Source of the DNA: Herbaspirillum rhizosphaerae | GTDB taxonomy: Bacteria; Pseudomonadota; Gammaproteobacteria; Burkholderiales; Burkholderiaceae_D | Direction: 5' to 3' | Assembly: GCF_001189965.1 (NCBI RefSeq) | Contig: NZ_LFLU01000011.1 | Location: forward strand, 1 to 64,000 | Length of the DNA stretch: 64,000 bases | Shown: piece by piece, positions 18,733 through 27,427 of the stretch | Numbering within the stretch: position 1 is the stretch's first letter | How the letters are laid out: every line of letters starts with the position of its first letter | Notes under the pieces: model-generated | The model's input: the letters and a program-made list of their open reading frames with translations, nothing else | Told to the model about the DNA's origin: nothing | Database searches by the model: none | Position numbers and translations under genes: made by a program

Positions 18733-19857
18733 ATGAAAAATACCCTGACTCTGCTCGGCGACATCAGTCCCGCCACCTTCCTGCGCGATTACTGGCACAA
18801 GAAACCCTTGCTGATCCGCCAGGCGATTCCCGGCTTCAAGCCGCTGCTGTCGCGCCAGGCGCTGTTCGACATGGCCTCGCGCGACGATGTCGAGTCGCGC
18901 CTGATCCAGCAGAACGGCGAGCACTGGAAGATGGACCACGGTCCGCTGACCAAGCTGCCGGCGCTCAAGCAGAAGGAATGGACCATGCTGGTCCAGGGCG
19001 TGAATCTGCACGACGATGCGGCCGACGACCTGCTGCGCCAGTTCCGCTTCATCCCCGATGCGCGCCTGGACGACCTGATGATCAGCTATGCCAGCGACGG
19101 CGGCGGCGTCGGCCCGCATTTCGATTCCTACGACGTATTCCTGCTGCAAGCCCACGGCCAGCGCCGCTGGCGCATCAGCGCGCAGAAGGATTTGTCGCTG
19201 GTGGACGGCATGCCGCTGAAGATTCTGAAGAATTTCAAGTCGGAACAGGAGTTTGTGCTGGAACCGGGCGACATGCTGTACCTGCCGCCGCACTATGCCC
19301 ACGATGGCGTTGCCGTCGGCGAATGCATGACCTATTCGATCGGTTTCCGCGCGCCGGCCTACCAGGAGCTGGGCGAGGCCTTCCTGCAATTCATGGCCGA
19401 TTCCATCGATCTGCCGGGCCGCTATGCCGATCCTGCGCTGACACCGGCCAAACATCCGGCCCAACTGCCTGAGGACTTGCTGTCGCAGGTGACCGAGGAA
19501 ATCAACAAGATGCGCTTCACCGACGACGACATCACGATCTTCCTCGGCGAATATCTGTCGGAGCCGAAGGCCACGGTTTTCTTTGAACCGGCTGAGAAAT
19601 CGTTGACGCCGGCGCGCTTCGCACAGGCCGCAAACAAGCGCGGGCTCAAGCTTTCACGCAAAACGCAGATGCTCTATCGCGGCAAGCATGTGTTCATCAA
19701 CGGCGAGTCGTTTGGCGTCGGCCGCGCCGACAAAGCGCTGCTGAGCGTGCTGGCGGATGAGCGTCGCCTGGACAAAAGCGCGTTGCAACATGCTTCAGAG
19801 GATGTGATGGAAGCCTTCCACAACTGGTACGAAGACGGCTGGCTGGAACTGTCTTAA
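18733..19857 (+). CDS. roxA: Ribosomal protein L16 arginine hydroxylase (JmjC cupin)
   Basis: Fe(II)/2-oxoglutarate oxygenase that, in E. coli (YcfD/RoxA), hydroxylates an arginine of ribosomal protein L16. The 374 residues match the E. coli length (373). Iron ligands are visible as His129 and Asp131 in GPHFDSYDVF and His190 in PPHYAHDG. The N-terminal FLRDYWHKKPLLIRQ and the C-terminal helical/winged-helix part are family-like. I start at 18733 (MKNTLTLLG); an open frame back to 18652 lacks family-like sequence and a ribosome-binding site. Divergent from slyD. Confidence 0.92.
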   Translation: MKNTLTLLGDISPATFLRDYWHKKPLLIRQAIPGFKPLLSRQALFDMASRDDVESRLIQQNGEHWKMDHGPLTKLPALKQKEWTMLVQGVNLHDDAADDLLRQFRFIPDARLDDLMISYASDGGGVGPHFDSYDVFLLQAHGQRRWRISAQKDLSLVDGMPLKILKNFKSEQEFVLEPGDMLYLPPHYAHDGVAVGECMTYSIGFRAPAYQELGEAFLQFMADSIDLPGRYADPALTPAKHPAQLPEDLLSQVTEEINKMRFTDDDITIFLGEYLSEPKATVFFEPAEKSLTPARFAQAANKRGLKLSRKTQMLYRGKHVFINGESFGVGRADKALLSVLADERRLDKSALQHASEDVMEAFHNWYEDGWLELS

Positions 19858-20015
19858 CAAGCTTAAAATTCATCGCTTTTTTGATTTTCGAGATTTGGCG
19901 GAATGCCGGAAACCTGCATAAATAAAGGCCTGACGACAAGCTGACGGGATTTCCGACAATCTTACAAATTCTTACAGAAAAGAATAATTCGCATGTGATT
20001 TTTGGAAAAAGTGGC

Positions 20016-20021
20016 TATAAT
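20016..20021 (+). promoter_or_regulatory. Promoter -10 box for the small lipoprotein gene
   Basis: A perfect TATAAT lies 119 bases before the lipoprotein ATG, preceded by an AT-rich stretch with only a partial -35 (TGTGAT, 19994-19999). It implies a leader of about 110 nt. The 283-base gap from roxA otherwise holds the palindrome at 20086-20103 and no gene. Confidence 0.5.
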
Positions 20022-20085
20022 ATCGGGCTGGAAAGCTTTCGTTGTTAAGCGAATCTGTGAGACGACGAAAACATCCTATAGAGCG

Positions 20086-20103
20086 ATAATTACCGGTAAT
20101 TAT
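20086..20103. promoter_or_regulatory. Perfect 18-bp palindrome in the lipoprotein leader
   Basis: ATAATTACC followed directly by GGTAATTAT. It lies between the putative -10 box and the lipoprotein start, so it could be an operator or, as RNA, a 7-bp stem with a CCGG loop. Confidence 0.5.
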
Positions 20104-20140
20104 TCATCGCAAAATTTTGATTATTATTGAAGGAATATTC

Positions 20141-20395
20141 ATGACAAAGACTCTGTTGATCGCATCGTTGTTGGCTGTTGCCCTGGCTGCTTGCGGCAAA
20201 AAAGAAGAAGCTCCTGCACCTGCACCAGCTCCAGCAGCTGAAGCTCCAGCAGCAGCACCAGCAGCTCCTGCTGCTGATGCAAAGCCAGCTGACGCAGCTC
20301 CTGCAGCTCCAGCAGCTGACGCTAAGCCAGCTGACGCTGCTCCTGCAGCACCAGCAGCTGACGCTAAGCCAGCTGACGCAGCACCAGCAAAATAA
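20141..20395 (+). CDS. Small Ala/Pro-rich lipoprotein with tandem repeats
   Basis: 84 residues. A lipoprotein signal peptide ends LAVALAAC, with the lipidated Cys at 18 followed by GKKEEAP. The mature part of about 67 residues is almost only Ala, Pro, Asp and Lys, including three copies of the 11-residue unit PAADAKPADAA (33 bp at DNA level). It is probably a flexible envelope tether or spacer; its function is unknown. Start at 20141 is supported by GAAGGA upstream. In the mature part every Ala codon is GCT or GCA and every Pro codon CCT or CCA, opposite to neighbouring genes, which suggests high expression or separate ancestry. It is a single-gene unit with its own promoter and terminator. 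Confidence 0.85.
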   Translation: MTKTLLIASLLAVALAACGKKEEAPAPAPAPAAEAPAAAPAAPAADAKPADAAPAAPAADAKPADAAPAAPAADAKPADAAPAK

Positions 20396-20409
20396 TCAAC
20401 TGATTATTG

Positions 20410-20439
20410 AAAAAGCCGACCTGAGGGTCGGCTTTTTTT
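20410..20439 (+). terminator. Rho-independent terminator after the small lipoprotein
   Basis: AAAAAGCCGACC (20410-20421), loop TGAG, GGTCGGC (20426-20432) and seven T residues. A textbook terminator 14 bases after the stop. Confidence 0.92.
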
Positions 20440-20556
20440 ATGCCTGTGCGGTTTGTGCCGCTGCGGCGCTTGCCGTCCGTGTTATCGCGCTCGTCAAGCT
20501 GTTCGCCGCCCCCTTGCTCCAGCGTCCCAGCCTGCCGCAATCGCCTCCCAGGCTCT

Positions 20557-21339
20557 TCAGCCGATGGCAATCCAATCAAAACCCTCTTCCTGACAGGCGA
20601 TCATGACTTCACCCGGATGCGCATCCAACGCGCCGCATAATGCTGCACGCGCGAGTTCCGGGGTATTGTTTTTCAGGCTCAGATGGGCGCCGATGACGGT
20701 CTTGAGTTTTTGCTTGTCGAGCGCGGCCAGGATTTCCGCGCTGGTGTCGTTGGCCAGGTGACCGTACGCGCCGCCGATACGGCGCTTGAGCGATGGCGGA
20801 TATACCGAGTCGGCCAGCATCTGGCGATCGTGATTGCATTCCAGCACCAGCGCATCGCAACCGCCCAGCGCCTGCACCAGATGCGCCGTCGATTGTCCGG
20901 CGTCGGTCAGCACGCCCAGCTTGTAGCGGCCGTCATTGGCGACATACTGCACCGGCTCGCGCGCATCGTGCGGCACCGTGTAAGGCAGGAAGGATAAATC
21001 GCCGATGACGAGCTCTTCGCTGTCGCGGCAAAAATGCAGCTGGACGCCTTTGCAGGCTTCTTCACCGACAGCCTGGTAAGTACCGTAGGTCAGCCAGACC
21101 GGGATGCCATGGCGACGGGCGAACTTGAAGGCGCCGCCGACATGATCCTGATGTTCATGCGTGACGATGATGCCGGAAATATCCTGAGGGAGCTTGCCGA
21201 TACGCGTCAGGCGACGCTCGGTTTCTTTGATGCCGAAGCCGCAATCCAGCATGACCGTGGTGCCGGTCGCGCCGGGATTGCTGCCGGTGATGATGAGGGC
21301 ATTGCCTTCGCTGCCACTGCCGAGACTTGCAAATTTCAA
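20557..21339 (-). CDS. MBL-fold metallo-hydrolase (YycJ/WalJ-like)
   Basis: 260-residue metallo-beta-lactamase-fold protein with the metal motif HEHQDH (His61, His63, Asp65, His66), an early GSGSEGNALII typical of the YycJ/WalJ group, LTDAGQST near 142 and LECNHDR near 163. Related proteins are thought to be hydrolases or nucleases; the substrate here is unknown. It is the last gene of dapA-bamC-MBL, 40 bp after bamC, an order common in Burkholderiales, so cotranscription is likely. Start at 21339 (MKFASLGSGS) matches the family. Confidence 0.88.
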   Translation of the reverse strand: MKFASLGSGSEGNALIITGSNPGATGTTVMLDCGFGIKETERRLTRIGKLPQDISGIIVTHEHQDHVGGAFKFARRHGIPVWLTYGTYQAVGEEACKGVQLHFCRDSEELVIGDLSFLPYTVPHDAREPVQYVANDGRYKLGVLTDAGQSTAHLVQALGGCDALVLECNHDRQMLADSVYPPSLKRRIGGAYGHLANDTSAEILAALDKQKLKTVIGAHLSLKNNTPELARAALCGALDAHPGEVMIACQEEGFDWIAIG

Positions 21340-21379
21340 CAGTGGCCTCGCGAAGACATATGTACTGCTTGCTACGAAA

Positions 21380-22555
21380 TTACTTCAGCTGATCGTTCAG
21401 CAGACCGAGGATCTTGTCCGCGGTTTGCGAAAGTTCAGGCTTGCCGTCGTTGTTCTGGACGGTGATGTTGCTGACGTCGCCTGTGCCCTTGACCACGATG
21501 CGGTAACGCGCTGCCTTCTTGTCCTTGTCCTTGGAGCTGAACAGGTTCGAGAAAAAGCCGCCGGAGTCCTTGTCCTTGGCGTCCTGGTTCTGATCGACGT
21601 AACGCACGAAATAGACGCCTTGCGAACGGTCGCGGTCTTCCACGGTGAAGCCGACGCGATCCAGCGCCAGGCCGACGCGGCGCCACGCACGGTCGAAGCT
21701 TTCATCCACTTGCACGCTGGAGCCGGTCGCCGCCTTCAGCAGCTTGGAGCGGGCCTGCAGGGTCGGCGCATTGGCGACGGCGGCCTTGGCCTTGGTTTCT
21801 TCCGCGCCCAGACGCACCATCAGGCGCGCCAGGAATTCTGCTTCCAGGCCTGGATCGGAAGGACGTGCGGTCCACACCGACGTTTCCTTGGCCGAGCCGG
21901 TCAGCACTTCTTCGGCGCCGCGATGGCTGATGAAGATTTCCGTGGTGCCGTTCGGACCGCGTTCCAGACGGGTACGGAACTTGTCGCGTTCGCCGGTGGA
22001 ATACAGCGAGTCAAACACTTTGCCCAGTGTGTTGCGGATGAAGTCTTGCGGGATCTTGGCGCGGTTTTCTGCCCAGTCGGTTTCCATCACGCCGGTGTCA
22101 GGCGATTCGACGTTGATCAGGAAGCCGGAGTCTTGCCAGAAGTCCTTGATCGGGGTCCACAGCTGTTCCGGCGTTTGCGAGACCACCAGCCAGCGCTGGG
22201 TACCGTCGCGCTCGATGCGCAGATCGCCCTTGGCTTGCGGCGCTACAGCAGCAGCGTCGGCGGCAGGACGGGTCTTTTGTTCCAGGCTGTAGCCCGAAGC
22301 GGTGGCCACGCCCTTGTTTGCCTCAGGAATCGCATAGCGGTTGTCGCGCTGCAGCTGGGTCAGATCCGGCGGTACTTCGAGTCGTGGGCCCTTGGCTTTT
22401 TCTGCGCTCTTGTAATCGATACGATCCCCTTCCAGCATGTTGCTGACGGCGCTGCATCCTGCGAGGCTGGTGAAGGCCAGAGCAATCATAAGACCCGTGA
22501 GACCACGTTGTGGGAGAAGACGTGAAGCAGAGTGAACGTTCTTGCGAATTGTCAT
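21380..22555 (-). CDS. bamC: Outer membrane assembly lipoprotein BamC
   Basis: Lipoprotein subunit of the BAM complex that inserts beta-barrel proteins into the outer membrane. The 391 residues have a long N-region then a lipobox ending LAGC (Cys34), an extended segment (RLEVPPDLTQLQRDNRY) that in E. coli contacts BamD, and two helix-grip domains. I start at 22555 (MTIRKNV); an in-frame start at 22600 would put the signal peptide further in. It sits 64 bp after dapA, as in E. coli dapA-bamC (nlpB). The DKDKDKKAARYR segment is a charged linker. Confidence 0.9.
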   Translation of the reverse strand: MTIRKNVHSASRLLPQRGLTGLMIALAFTSLAGCSAVSNMLEGDRIDYKSAEKAKGPRLEVPPDLTQLQRDNRYAIPEANKGVATASGYSLEQKTRPAADAAAVAPQAKGDLRIERDGTQRWLVVSQTPEQLWTPIKDFWQDSGFLINVESPDTGVMETDWAENRAKIPQDFIRNTLGKVFDSLYSTGERDKFRTRLERGPNGTTEIFISHRGAEEVLTGSAKETSVWTARPSDPGLEAEFLARLMVRLGAEETKAKAAVANAPTLQARSKLLKAATGSSVQVDESFDRAWRRVGLALDRVGFTVEDRDRSQGVYFVRYVDQNQDAKDKDSGGFFSNLFSSKDKDKKAARYRIVVKGTGDVSNITVQNNDGKPELSQTADKILGLLNDQLK

Positions 22556-22619
22556 ATCGTTGCAATGAAAAGCGGGTTCGGGTTCAAGGGAAAACGACAC
22601 TGCCGTTTATGTTAATTAA

Positions 22620-23498
22620 TTATTTTAATACACCGGACTCACGCAACGCGCCACGCACGGTATCGTGATAGGCGTCGCCCAGCGGAGCCAGCGGCAAACG
22701 CATGCCGGATTCGATCAGGCCCATCTCCATCATTGCCCACTTCAGCGGTACTGGATTTGGTTCGACAAACAGCTTGTTATGCAGAGGCAGCAGCTTGTTG
22801 TTCAGTTCGACTGCGCGGGCGATGTTGCCGCTCATGGCCGCAACGCACAGCTCGTGCATATCGCGCGGCGCAACGTTGGCCGTCACCGAGATATTGCCGT
22901 GGCCGCCGTACAGCATCAGCGCGATCGCCGTAGCGTCGTCGCCGGAATAAATCGAGAACGACTTCGGCGCCAGACGGATCAGGTCCGTGCCGCGGCCGAT
23001 GTTGCCGGTTGCATCCTTGACGCCGACGATGCCCTTCACTTGCGCCAGGCGCAGGATGGTTTCGTTGCTCATATCGGCGACGGTGCGGCCGGGAACGTTA
23101 TACAGAATCACCGGCAAGTCGACCGATTCGGCGATCTTCTTGAAGTGCAGGTACATGCCTTCTTGCGTCGGGCGGTTGTAGTAAGGAACAACCTGCAGCG
23201 ATGCATCGGCGCCGACCTTCTTGGCGAACTCGGTCAGCTCGATCGCTTCCGAAGTCGAATTGCCGCCGGTGCCGGCGATGATGGGTATACGTTTGGCGGT
23301 GTGCTCGACCGCGACTCTGATCAGCTCGGAATGCTCTTCCACCGATACGGTCGGGGATTCGCCAGTGGTGCCGACGATAACGATGCCGTCGGTGCCTTCT
23401 GCGATATGCCAATCAATCAACTTGCGCAATCCCGGGAAATCGAGACTGCCATCCGGATGCATCGGCGTGACGATGGCGACTATGCTGCCCTTGATCAT
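22620..23498 (-). CDS. dapA: 4-hydroxy-tetrahydrodipicolinate synthase
   Basis: Condenses pyruvate with aspartate semialdehyde, the first committed step to diaminopimelate and lysine. The 292 residues keep E. coli numbering: Schiff-base Lys161 in GVKDATGN, Tyr133 in ILYNVPGRT and Thr44/Thr45 in [10 protein letters not shown] start at 23498 ([12 protein letters not shown]), the family start. It heads dapA-bamC-MBL and follows trpS after 123 bp that hold a plausible promoter. Its substrate comes from Asd, encoded at 45419-46525. Confidence 0.96.
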   Translation of the reverse strand: MIKGSIVAIVTPMHPDGSLDFPGLRKLIDWHIAEGTDGIVIVGTTGESPTVSVEEHSELIRVAVEHTAKRIPIIAGTGGNSTSEAIELTEFAKKVGADASLQVVPYYNRPTQEGMYLHFKKIAESVDLPVILYNVPGRTVADMSNETILRLAQVKGIVGVKDATGNIGRGTDLIRLAPKSFSIYSGDDATAIALMLYGGHGNISVTANVAPRDMHELCVAAMSGNIARAVELNNKLLPLHNKLFVEPNPVPLKWAMMEMGLIESGMRLPLAPLGDAYHDTVRGALRESGVLK

Positions 23499-23534
23499 GA
23501 TGTTAGTGCGTAGTGAGTAGAAAATAAAAGACCG

Positions 23535-23565
23535 ATTGTAGCGGATAGCCACTGCTATCGGTCAA
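23535..23565 (-). promoter_or_regulatory. Possible dapA promoter
   Basis: On the minus strand TTGACC (23565-23560) and TACAAT (23540-23535) are 19 bases apart, about 36 bases before the dapA start. The spacing is longer than ideal, so confidence is moderate. Confidence 0.4.
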
Positions 23566-23621
23566 TTTGTTCAGATTTGCTTACATAGTACCTATACCCT
23601 GCGGGGTTTTGATGCAGGCCA

Positions 23622-24821
23622 TCAATAACCCAGTCCCATGGCTTCGCGGACGTCGCGCATGGTGTCCTGCGCCAGCTTGCGGGCGGTGTCGCAGCCGTCG
23701 GCGATGATGGCGCGCACCAGCGACGGATCGTCGATATATTGCTGCGCGCGCTCCAGCATCGGCTGCTGCTCTTTCAGGATGGCGTCGATGACCGGTTGCT
23801 TGCATTCCAGACAACCGATGCCGGCGGAGCGGCAGCCTTTGTCGACCCATTGCCGCGCAGCATCATCCGAATACACCAGATGGAATTGCCAGACCGGGCA
23901 TTTGGCCGGGTCGCCCGGATCGGTGCGGCGCACGCGCTGCGGATCGGTCGGCATGGTGCGGACCTTCTTGGTGACGGAATCCTTGTCCTCGCGCAGCGCA
24001 ATGGCGTTGCCGTAGCTCTTGGACATCTTGGCGCCGTCCAGCCCGGGCAGGCGCGACGCTTCCGTCAGCAAGGCCTGCGGCTCGGTCAGGATCAGCTTGC
24101 GGCTGCCTTCCAGATAGCCGAACAGGCGTTCGCGGTCGATCATGGACAGGTTCTGCGCGTCGTCCAGCATCGCCTTGGCCTGCTCCAGCGCTTCTTCGTT
24201 GCCCTGCTCCTGGAATTGCGTGCGCAGCTCCTGATACAGCTTGGAGCGCTTGCTGCCGAGCTTTTTGACGGCGTCGCGGGCTTTTTCCTCGAAGCCTTTT
24301 TCCTTGCCGTAGAGATGGTTAAAGCGGCGCGAAATCTCGCGCATCATCTCGATGTGGGGGATCTGGTCTTCACCCACCGGCACCTGGCTGGCGCGGTAGA
24401 TCAGCACGTCGGCCGCCTGCAGCAGCGGATAGCCGAGGAAACCGTAAGTCGCGAGGTCGCGGTCGGCCAGCTTCTCCTGCTGGTCCTTGTAGGTCGGCAC
24501 GCGTTCCAGCCAGCCCAGCGGCGTGGCCATCGACAGCAGCAGGTGCAGCTCGGCATGCTCGGGCACGCGCGACTGGATGAACAAAGTGGATTGGGAGGGA
24601 TCGACGCCGGCGGCGAGCCAGTCGATCACCATTTCCCAGGTGCTGGTTTCGATGACGCTGGGGTCGTCGTAGTGCGTCGTCAGCGCATGCCAATCGGCAA
24701 CAAAGAACAGGCAAGGCAGTTCGGATTGCAGCTTGACCCAGTTCTTCAGGGCGCCGTGATAGTGGCCCAGATGCAGCGCACCTGTGGGGCGCATACCGGA
24801 GACAACGCGATCAGGATACAT
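23622..24821 (-). CDS. trpS: Tryptophanyl-tRNA synthetase
   Basis: Class I aminoacyl-tRNA synthetase that charges tRNA-Trp. The 399 residues have the HIGH-type motif HLGH (17-20) and KMSKS (265-269). It is about 65 residues longer than E. coli TrpRS, with a charged helical insertion around 165-225 (from KEKGFEEKARDAVKKLG onward); I recall similar long forms in Burkholderiales. The CRSAGIGCLECKQ segment near 335 holds three Cys residues and may bind metal. It lies 8 bp downstream of a site-2 protease gene and upstream of dapA. Confidence 0.95.
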   Translation of the reverse strand: MYPDRVVSGMRPTGALHLGHYHGALKNWVKLQSELPCLFFVADWHALTTHYDDPSVIETSTWEMVIDWLAAGVDPSQSTLFIQSRVPEHAELHLLLSMATPLGWLERVPTYKDQQEKLADRDLATYGFLGYPLLQAADVLIYRASQVPVGEDQIPHIEMMREISRRFNHLYGKEKGFEEKARDAVKKLGSKRSKLYQELRTQFQEQGNEEALEQAKAMLDDAQNLSMIDRERLFGYLEGSRKLILTEPQALLTEASRLPGLDGAKMSKSYGNAIALREDKDSVTKKVRTMPTDPQRVRRTDPGDPAKCPVWQFHLVYSDDAARQWVDKGCRSAGIGCLECKQPVIDAILKEQQPMLERAQQYIDDPSLVRAIIADGCDTARKLAQDTMRDVREAMGLGY

Positions 24822-24829
24822 GGTGTGTT

Positions 24830-25492
24830 TTAGTTAAAAAGTAAGGACAACGGCGAAGTAATCAACTGCAGCAAGCTTCCTGCCAGGTACATGACCGGCG
24901 CCATCCACCAGGTGTAAATCACCTTGAGCAAGACCAGTGCCATCACGATGAAGAACCCGTAAGGCTCGATCTGTGCAAATTTATACGCATATTTGTTCGG
25001 CAGCAAACTGGTCAGAATGCGTCCGCCATCGAGCGGCGGGATCGGGAACAGGTTGAAGGCGAACATGACCAGATTGGTCAGCACGCCGGCCTTGGCCATC
25101 AGCATGAAGAATTCTTCTTGGACGCCGCCGATCGCCAGTGCGTAAATCATCAGGGTCCAGATCAGCGCCATCAGGAAATTGGCGGCCGGACCGGCCAGCG
25201 CCACCCACGCCATGTCGCGCTTGGGCTTGCGCAGCTTGCCGAAGTCCAGCGGCACCGGCTTGGCGTAACCGAACAGGAAAGCCCCGCTGGTGGCGAAGTA
25301 CAACAGCACCGGAATCACGATGGTGCCGAAAGGATCGATGTGCTTGAGGGGATTGAGGCTCATGCGCCCCATCATGTAGGCGGTGGTGTCGCCGAAGTAC
25401 TTTGCTGCAAAGGCGTGAGCCGCCTCGTGCAGTGTAATCGCGAACAGTACCGGGAGCGCATACACTGCGACAGTCTGGATAAGATCATTCAT
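24830..25492 (-). CDS. Site-2 protease family membrane protein (M50)
   Basis: 220-residue integral membrane metalloprotease homologue of the YwhC/S2P-like group. The zinc motif HEAAH (His22, Glu23, His26) lies in the first membrane helix, and the third ligand motif in NLFPIPPLDGGR near 145-156. About five membrane segments are visible. The substrate is unknown. I start at 25492 (MNDLIQTV); an in-frame start at 25552 adds a non-hydrophobic extension. It is directly upstream of trpS (8 bp), a neighbour pair common in betaproteobacteria. Confidence 0.9.
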   Translation of the reverse strand: MNDLIQTVAVYALPVLFAITLHEAAHAFAAKYFGDTTAYMMGRMSLNPLKHIDPFGTIVIPVLLYFATSGAFLFGYAKPVPLDFGKLRKPKRDMAWVALAGPAANFLMALIWTLMIYALAIGGVQEEFFMLMAKAGVLTNLVMFAFNLFPIPPLDGGRILTSLLPNKYAYKFAQIEPYGFFIVMALVLLKVIYTWWMAPVMYLAGSLLQLITSPLSLLFN

Positions 25493-25685
25493 GGGTGCGA
25501 ATTTTAGCAGAGGGATCAGGCTGGATCGCCGGAAAATCGGCAGATGGGACAAGAAATGCAGAATGACGGCGCACGGCGCCGCCCGGAGAAGCAGAAATTA
25601 GCTGCATGACAACGATTACATCTCGATTGCCGCTGAATTGCCGCCGACAATGCCGCGGCATCAACCGTAAATTTCCTGCAGGAAA

Positions 25686-26312
25686 TTATAGGCCGAACGG
25701 CGCCGCATCGCCCCGTCCCTGCCGCACCAGCACCGGTTCGCTGTCGTCGCTGAGATCGATGACGGTAGTCGGCTCCAGGCTGCAGGCGCCGCTGTCGATG
25801 ACCAGCTCGATCTGCTTTTCCAGGCGATCGCGAATTTCCTCGGCGTCGGTCAGCGCATCGTCCTGATCCGGCAAGATCAGCGTCGTGCCGATCAGCGGCT
25901 GGCCCAGTTCGGCCAGCAAGGCGTGGGCGATCTGGTTTTCCGGCACGCGCAGGCCGATGGTCTTGCGCGACGGATGGCTCAGGCGGCGCGGTACTTCCTT
26001 GGTGGCTTCGAGGATGAAGGTATACGGCCCCGGCGTCGCCGCTTTGAGCAGACGGTATTGCCGGTTGTCGACCTTGGCGTATTGCGCGATTTCGCTGAGA
26101 TCGCGGCACAGCAAGGTCAGATGGTGCTTTTCATCGACGCCGCGGATGCGGCGCAGGCGTTCCACCGCGTTCTTGTCGTCGAGCTGGCACACGAGCGCAT
26201 AGCAGGAATCGGTCGGCAAGGCGACGATGCCGCCGCCCTGGATAATCTGCGCGGCCTGCTTGATCAGGCGCAGTTGCGGGTTATCGGGATGGATCTGGAA
26301 AAACTGACTCAT
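25686..26312 (-). CDS. yciO: YciO/YrdC/Sua5-family protein
   Basis: 208 residues with the Sua5/YrdC fold: GGIVALPTDSCYALVCQ near 27-43, RRIRGVDEKHHLTLLCRDL near 54-72, GPYTFILEAT and SHPSRKTIGLRVP in the middle. The KxR/SxN signature follows the YciO variant, so it is better called YciO than TsaC; YciO proteins bind RNA and ATP and may have weak threonylcarbamoyladenylate synthase activity. It is 193 bp upstream of the site-2 protease gene on the same strand. Confidence 0.85.
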   Translation of the reverse strand: MSQFFQIHPDNPQLRLIKQAAQIIQGGGIVALPTDSCYALVCQLDDKNAVERLRRIRGVDEKHHLTLLCRDLSEIAQYAKVDNRQYRLLKAATPGPYTFILEATKEVPRRLSHPSRKTIGLRVPENQIAHALLAELGQPLIGTTLILPDQDDALTDAEEIRDRLEKQIELVIDSGACSLEPTTVIDLSDDSEPVLVRQGRGDAAPFGL

Positions 26313-26349
26313 GAATCCTTCGTGTCAAAATCGGATACGGTTTTCAAAA

Positions 26350-26379
26350 AGGCAAAACGGCGGTTGCTACACCGCCGTT
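26350..26379 (-). terminator. Terminator after htpX
   Basis: AACGGCGGT (26356-26364), loop TGCTAC, ACCGCCGTT (26371-26379). Read on the minus strand it is followed by TTGCCTTTTTG, so it ends htpX transcription before yciO. Confidence 0.75.
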
Positions 26380-26395
26380 CATTGTCACATCGACA

Positions 26396-27277
26396 TTATC
26401 GCGTACTACTGCTGCGCAAGGCGGCGATACGCTGCTCCAGCGGCGGGTGGGTGGAAAACAATTCCATGAACCCCGGCTTGTCGTTGATGCCCATGGCGGC
26501 CATCGATTCCGGCAAACCGCTGACCGGAATGCCGCCCAGACGCGCCAGTGCATTGATCATCGGTTGCGGGCCGCCAAGCAGTTTCGCAGAGCCGGCGTCG
26601 GCGCGGAATTCGCGATGGCGCGAGAACCAGGCCACGATCATCGAGGCGCCGATACCGAACACGATCTGGCACACCATCACCGTCACCATGTAGCCGATGC
26701 CGGGGCCGGAATTGTCATTGTTACGGCGCAGTGCCGAATCGACGAAGTAGCCGACCACGCGCGACAGGAACACGACGAAGGTATTCACCACGCCCTGGAT
26801 CAGCGTCATGGTCACCATGTCGCCATTGGCGATATGCGCCACTTCATGGCCGAGCACGGCTTCGACTTCGTCCTTGGTCATGCCTTGCAACAGGCCGGTC
26901 GAGACCGCGACCAGCGCGGAATCCTTGAACGCGCCGGTGGCAAAGGCATTCGGCTCGCCTTCATAGACCGCCACTTCGGGCATGCCGATGCCGGCGCGCT
27001 GCGCCAGCTTGCTGACGGTGTTGACCAGCCAGACTTCGGTGGAATTGACCGGCGTGTCGATGATGCGCGCGCCGGTGCTCCACTTCGCCATGGTCTTGCT
27101 CATCAGCAGGGAAATGATGGAACCGGTAAAGCCGACGACGATGGAAAACACCAGCAGCATCGGCAGGTTGAGGCCCGCGCGCGTCAGGAATTTGTCCACG
27201 CCGAGCAGGGACAAGATCACGCTCATCACCACCAGCACGGCGATATTGGTCGCGAGGAAGAGGAATATGCGTTTCAT
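26396..27277 (-). CDS. htpX: Membrane-bound zinc metalloprotease HtpX
   Basis: Inner-membrane M48 protease that degrades misfolded membrane proteins in stress, together with FtsH. The 293 residues have two N-terminal membrane helices (about 4-25 and 38-58), the zinc motif HEVAH (His144, Glu145, His148), two more hydrophobic segments (about 158-180 and 195-215) and a downstream EFRAD motif supplying a third ligand. Length equals E. coli HtpX (293). It has its own terminator and lies between yciO and the PHP gene, genes that often are closer neighbours. Confidence 0.95.
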   Translation of the reverse strand: MKRIFLFLATNIAVLVVMSVILSLLGVDKFLTRAGLNLPMLLVFSIVVGFTGSIISLLMSKTMAKWSTGARIIDTPVNSTEVWLVNTVSKLAQRAGIGMPEVAVYEGEPNAFATGAFKDSALVAVSTGLLQGMTKDEVEAVLGHEVAHIANGDMVTMTLIQGVVNTFVVFLSRVVGYFVDSALRRNNDNSGPGIGYMVTVMVCQIVFGIGASMIVAWFSRHREFRADAGSAKLLGGPQPMINALARLGGIPVSGLPESMAAMGINDKPGFMELFSTHPPLEQRIAALRSSSTR

Positions 27278-27427
27278 CCGGAAAACTCCTATCGGGAAAG
27301 TGGTTATTAGATAGGATCGGAAGGGAGAAAATCAAGAGATTGCACCGATTCCCTGCAGAATTGGTGCTGAATTGAGACTTTAAGCGGCGATAACAGCGCT
27401 TTTATGTACTTACAGAGGTCGTCGCGC

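Noticed and set aside
20178-20606. A 142-codon Leu/Gln-rich frame overlapping the small lipoprotein
   Set aside because: It is the second reading frame of the tandem GCT/GCA/CCA repeats and continues across the terminator.
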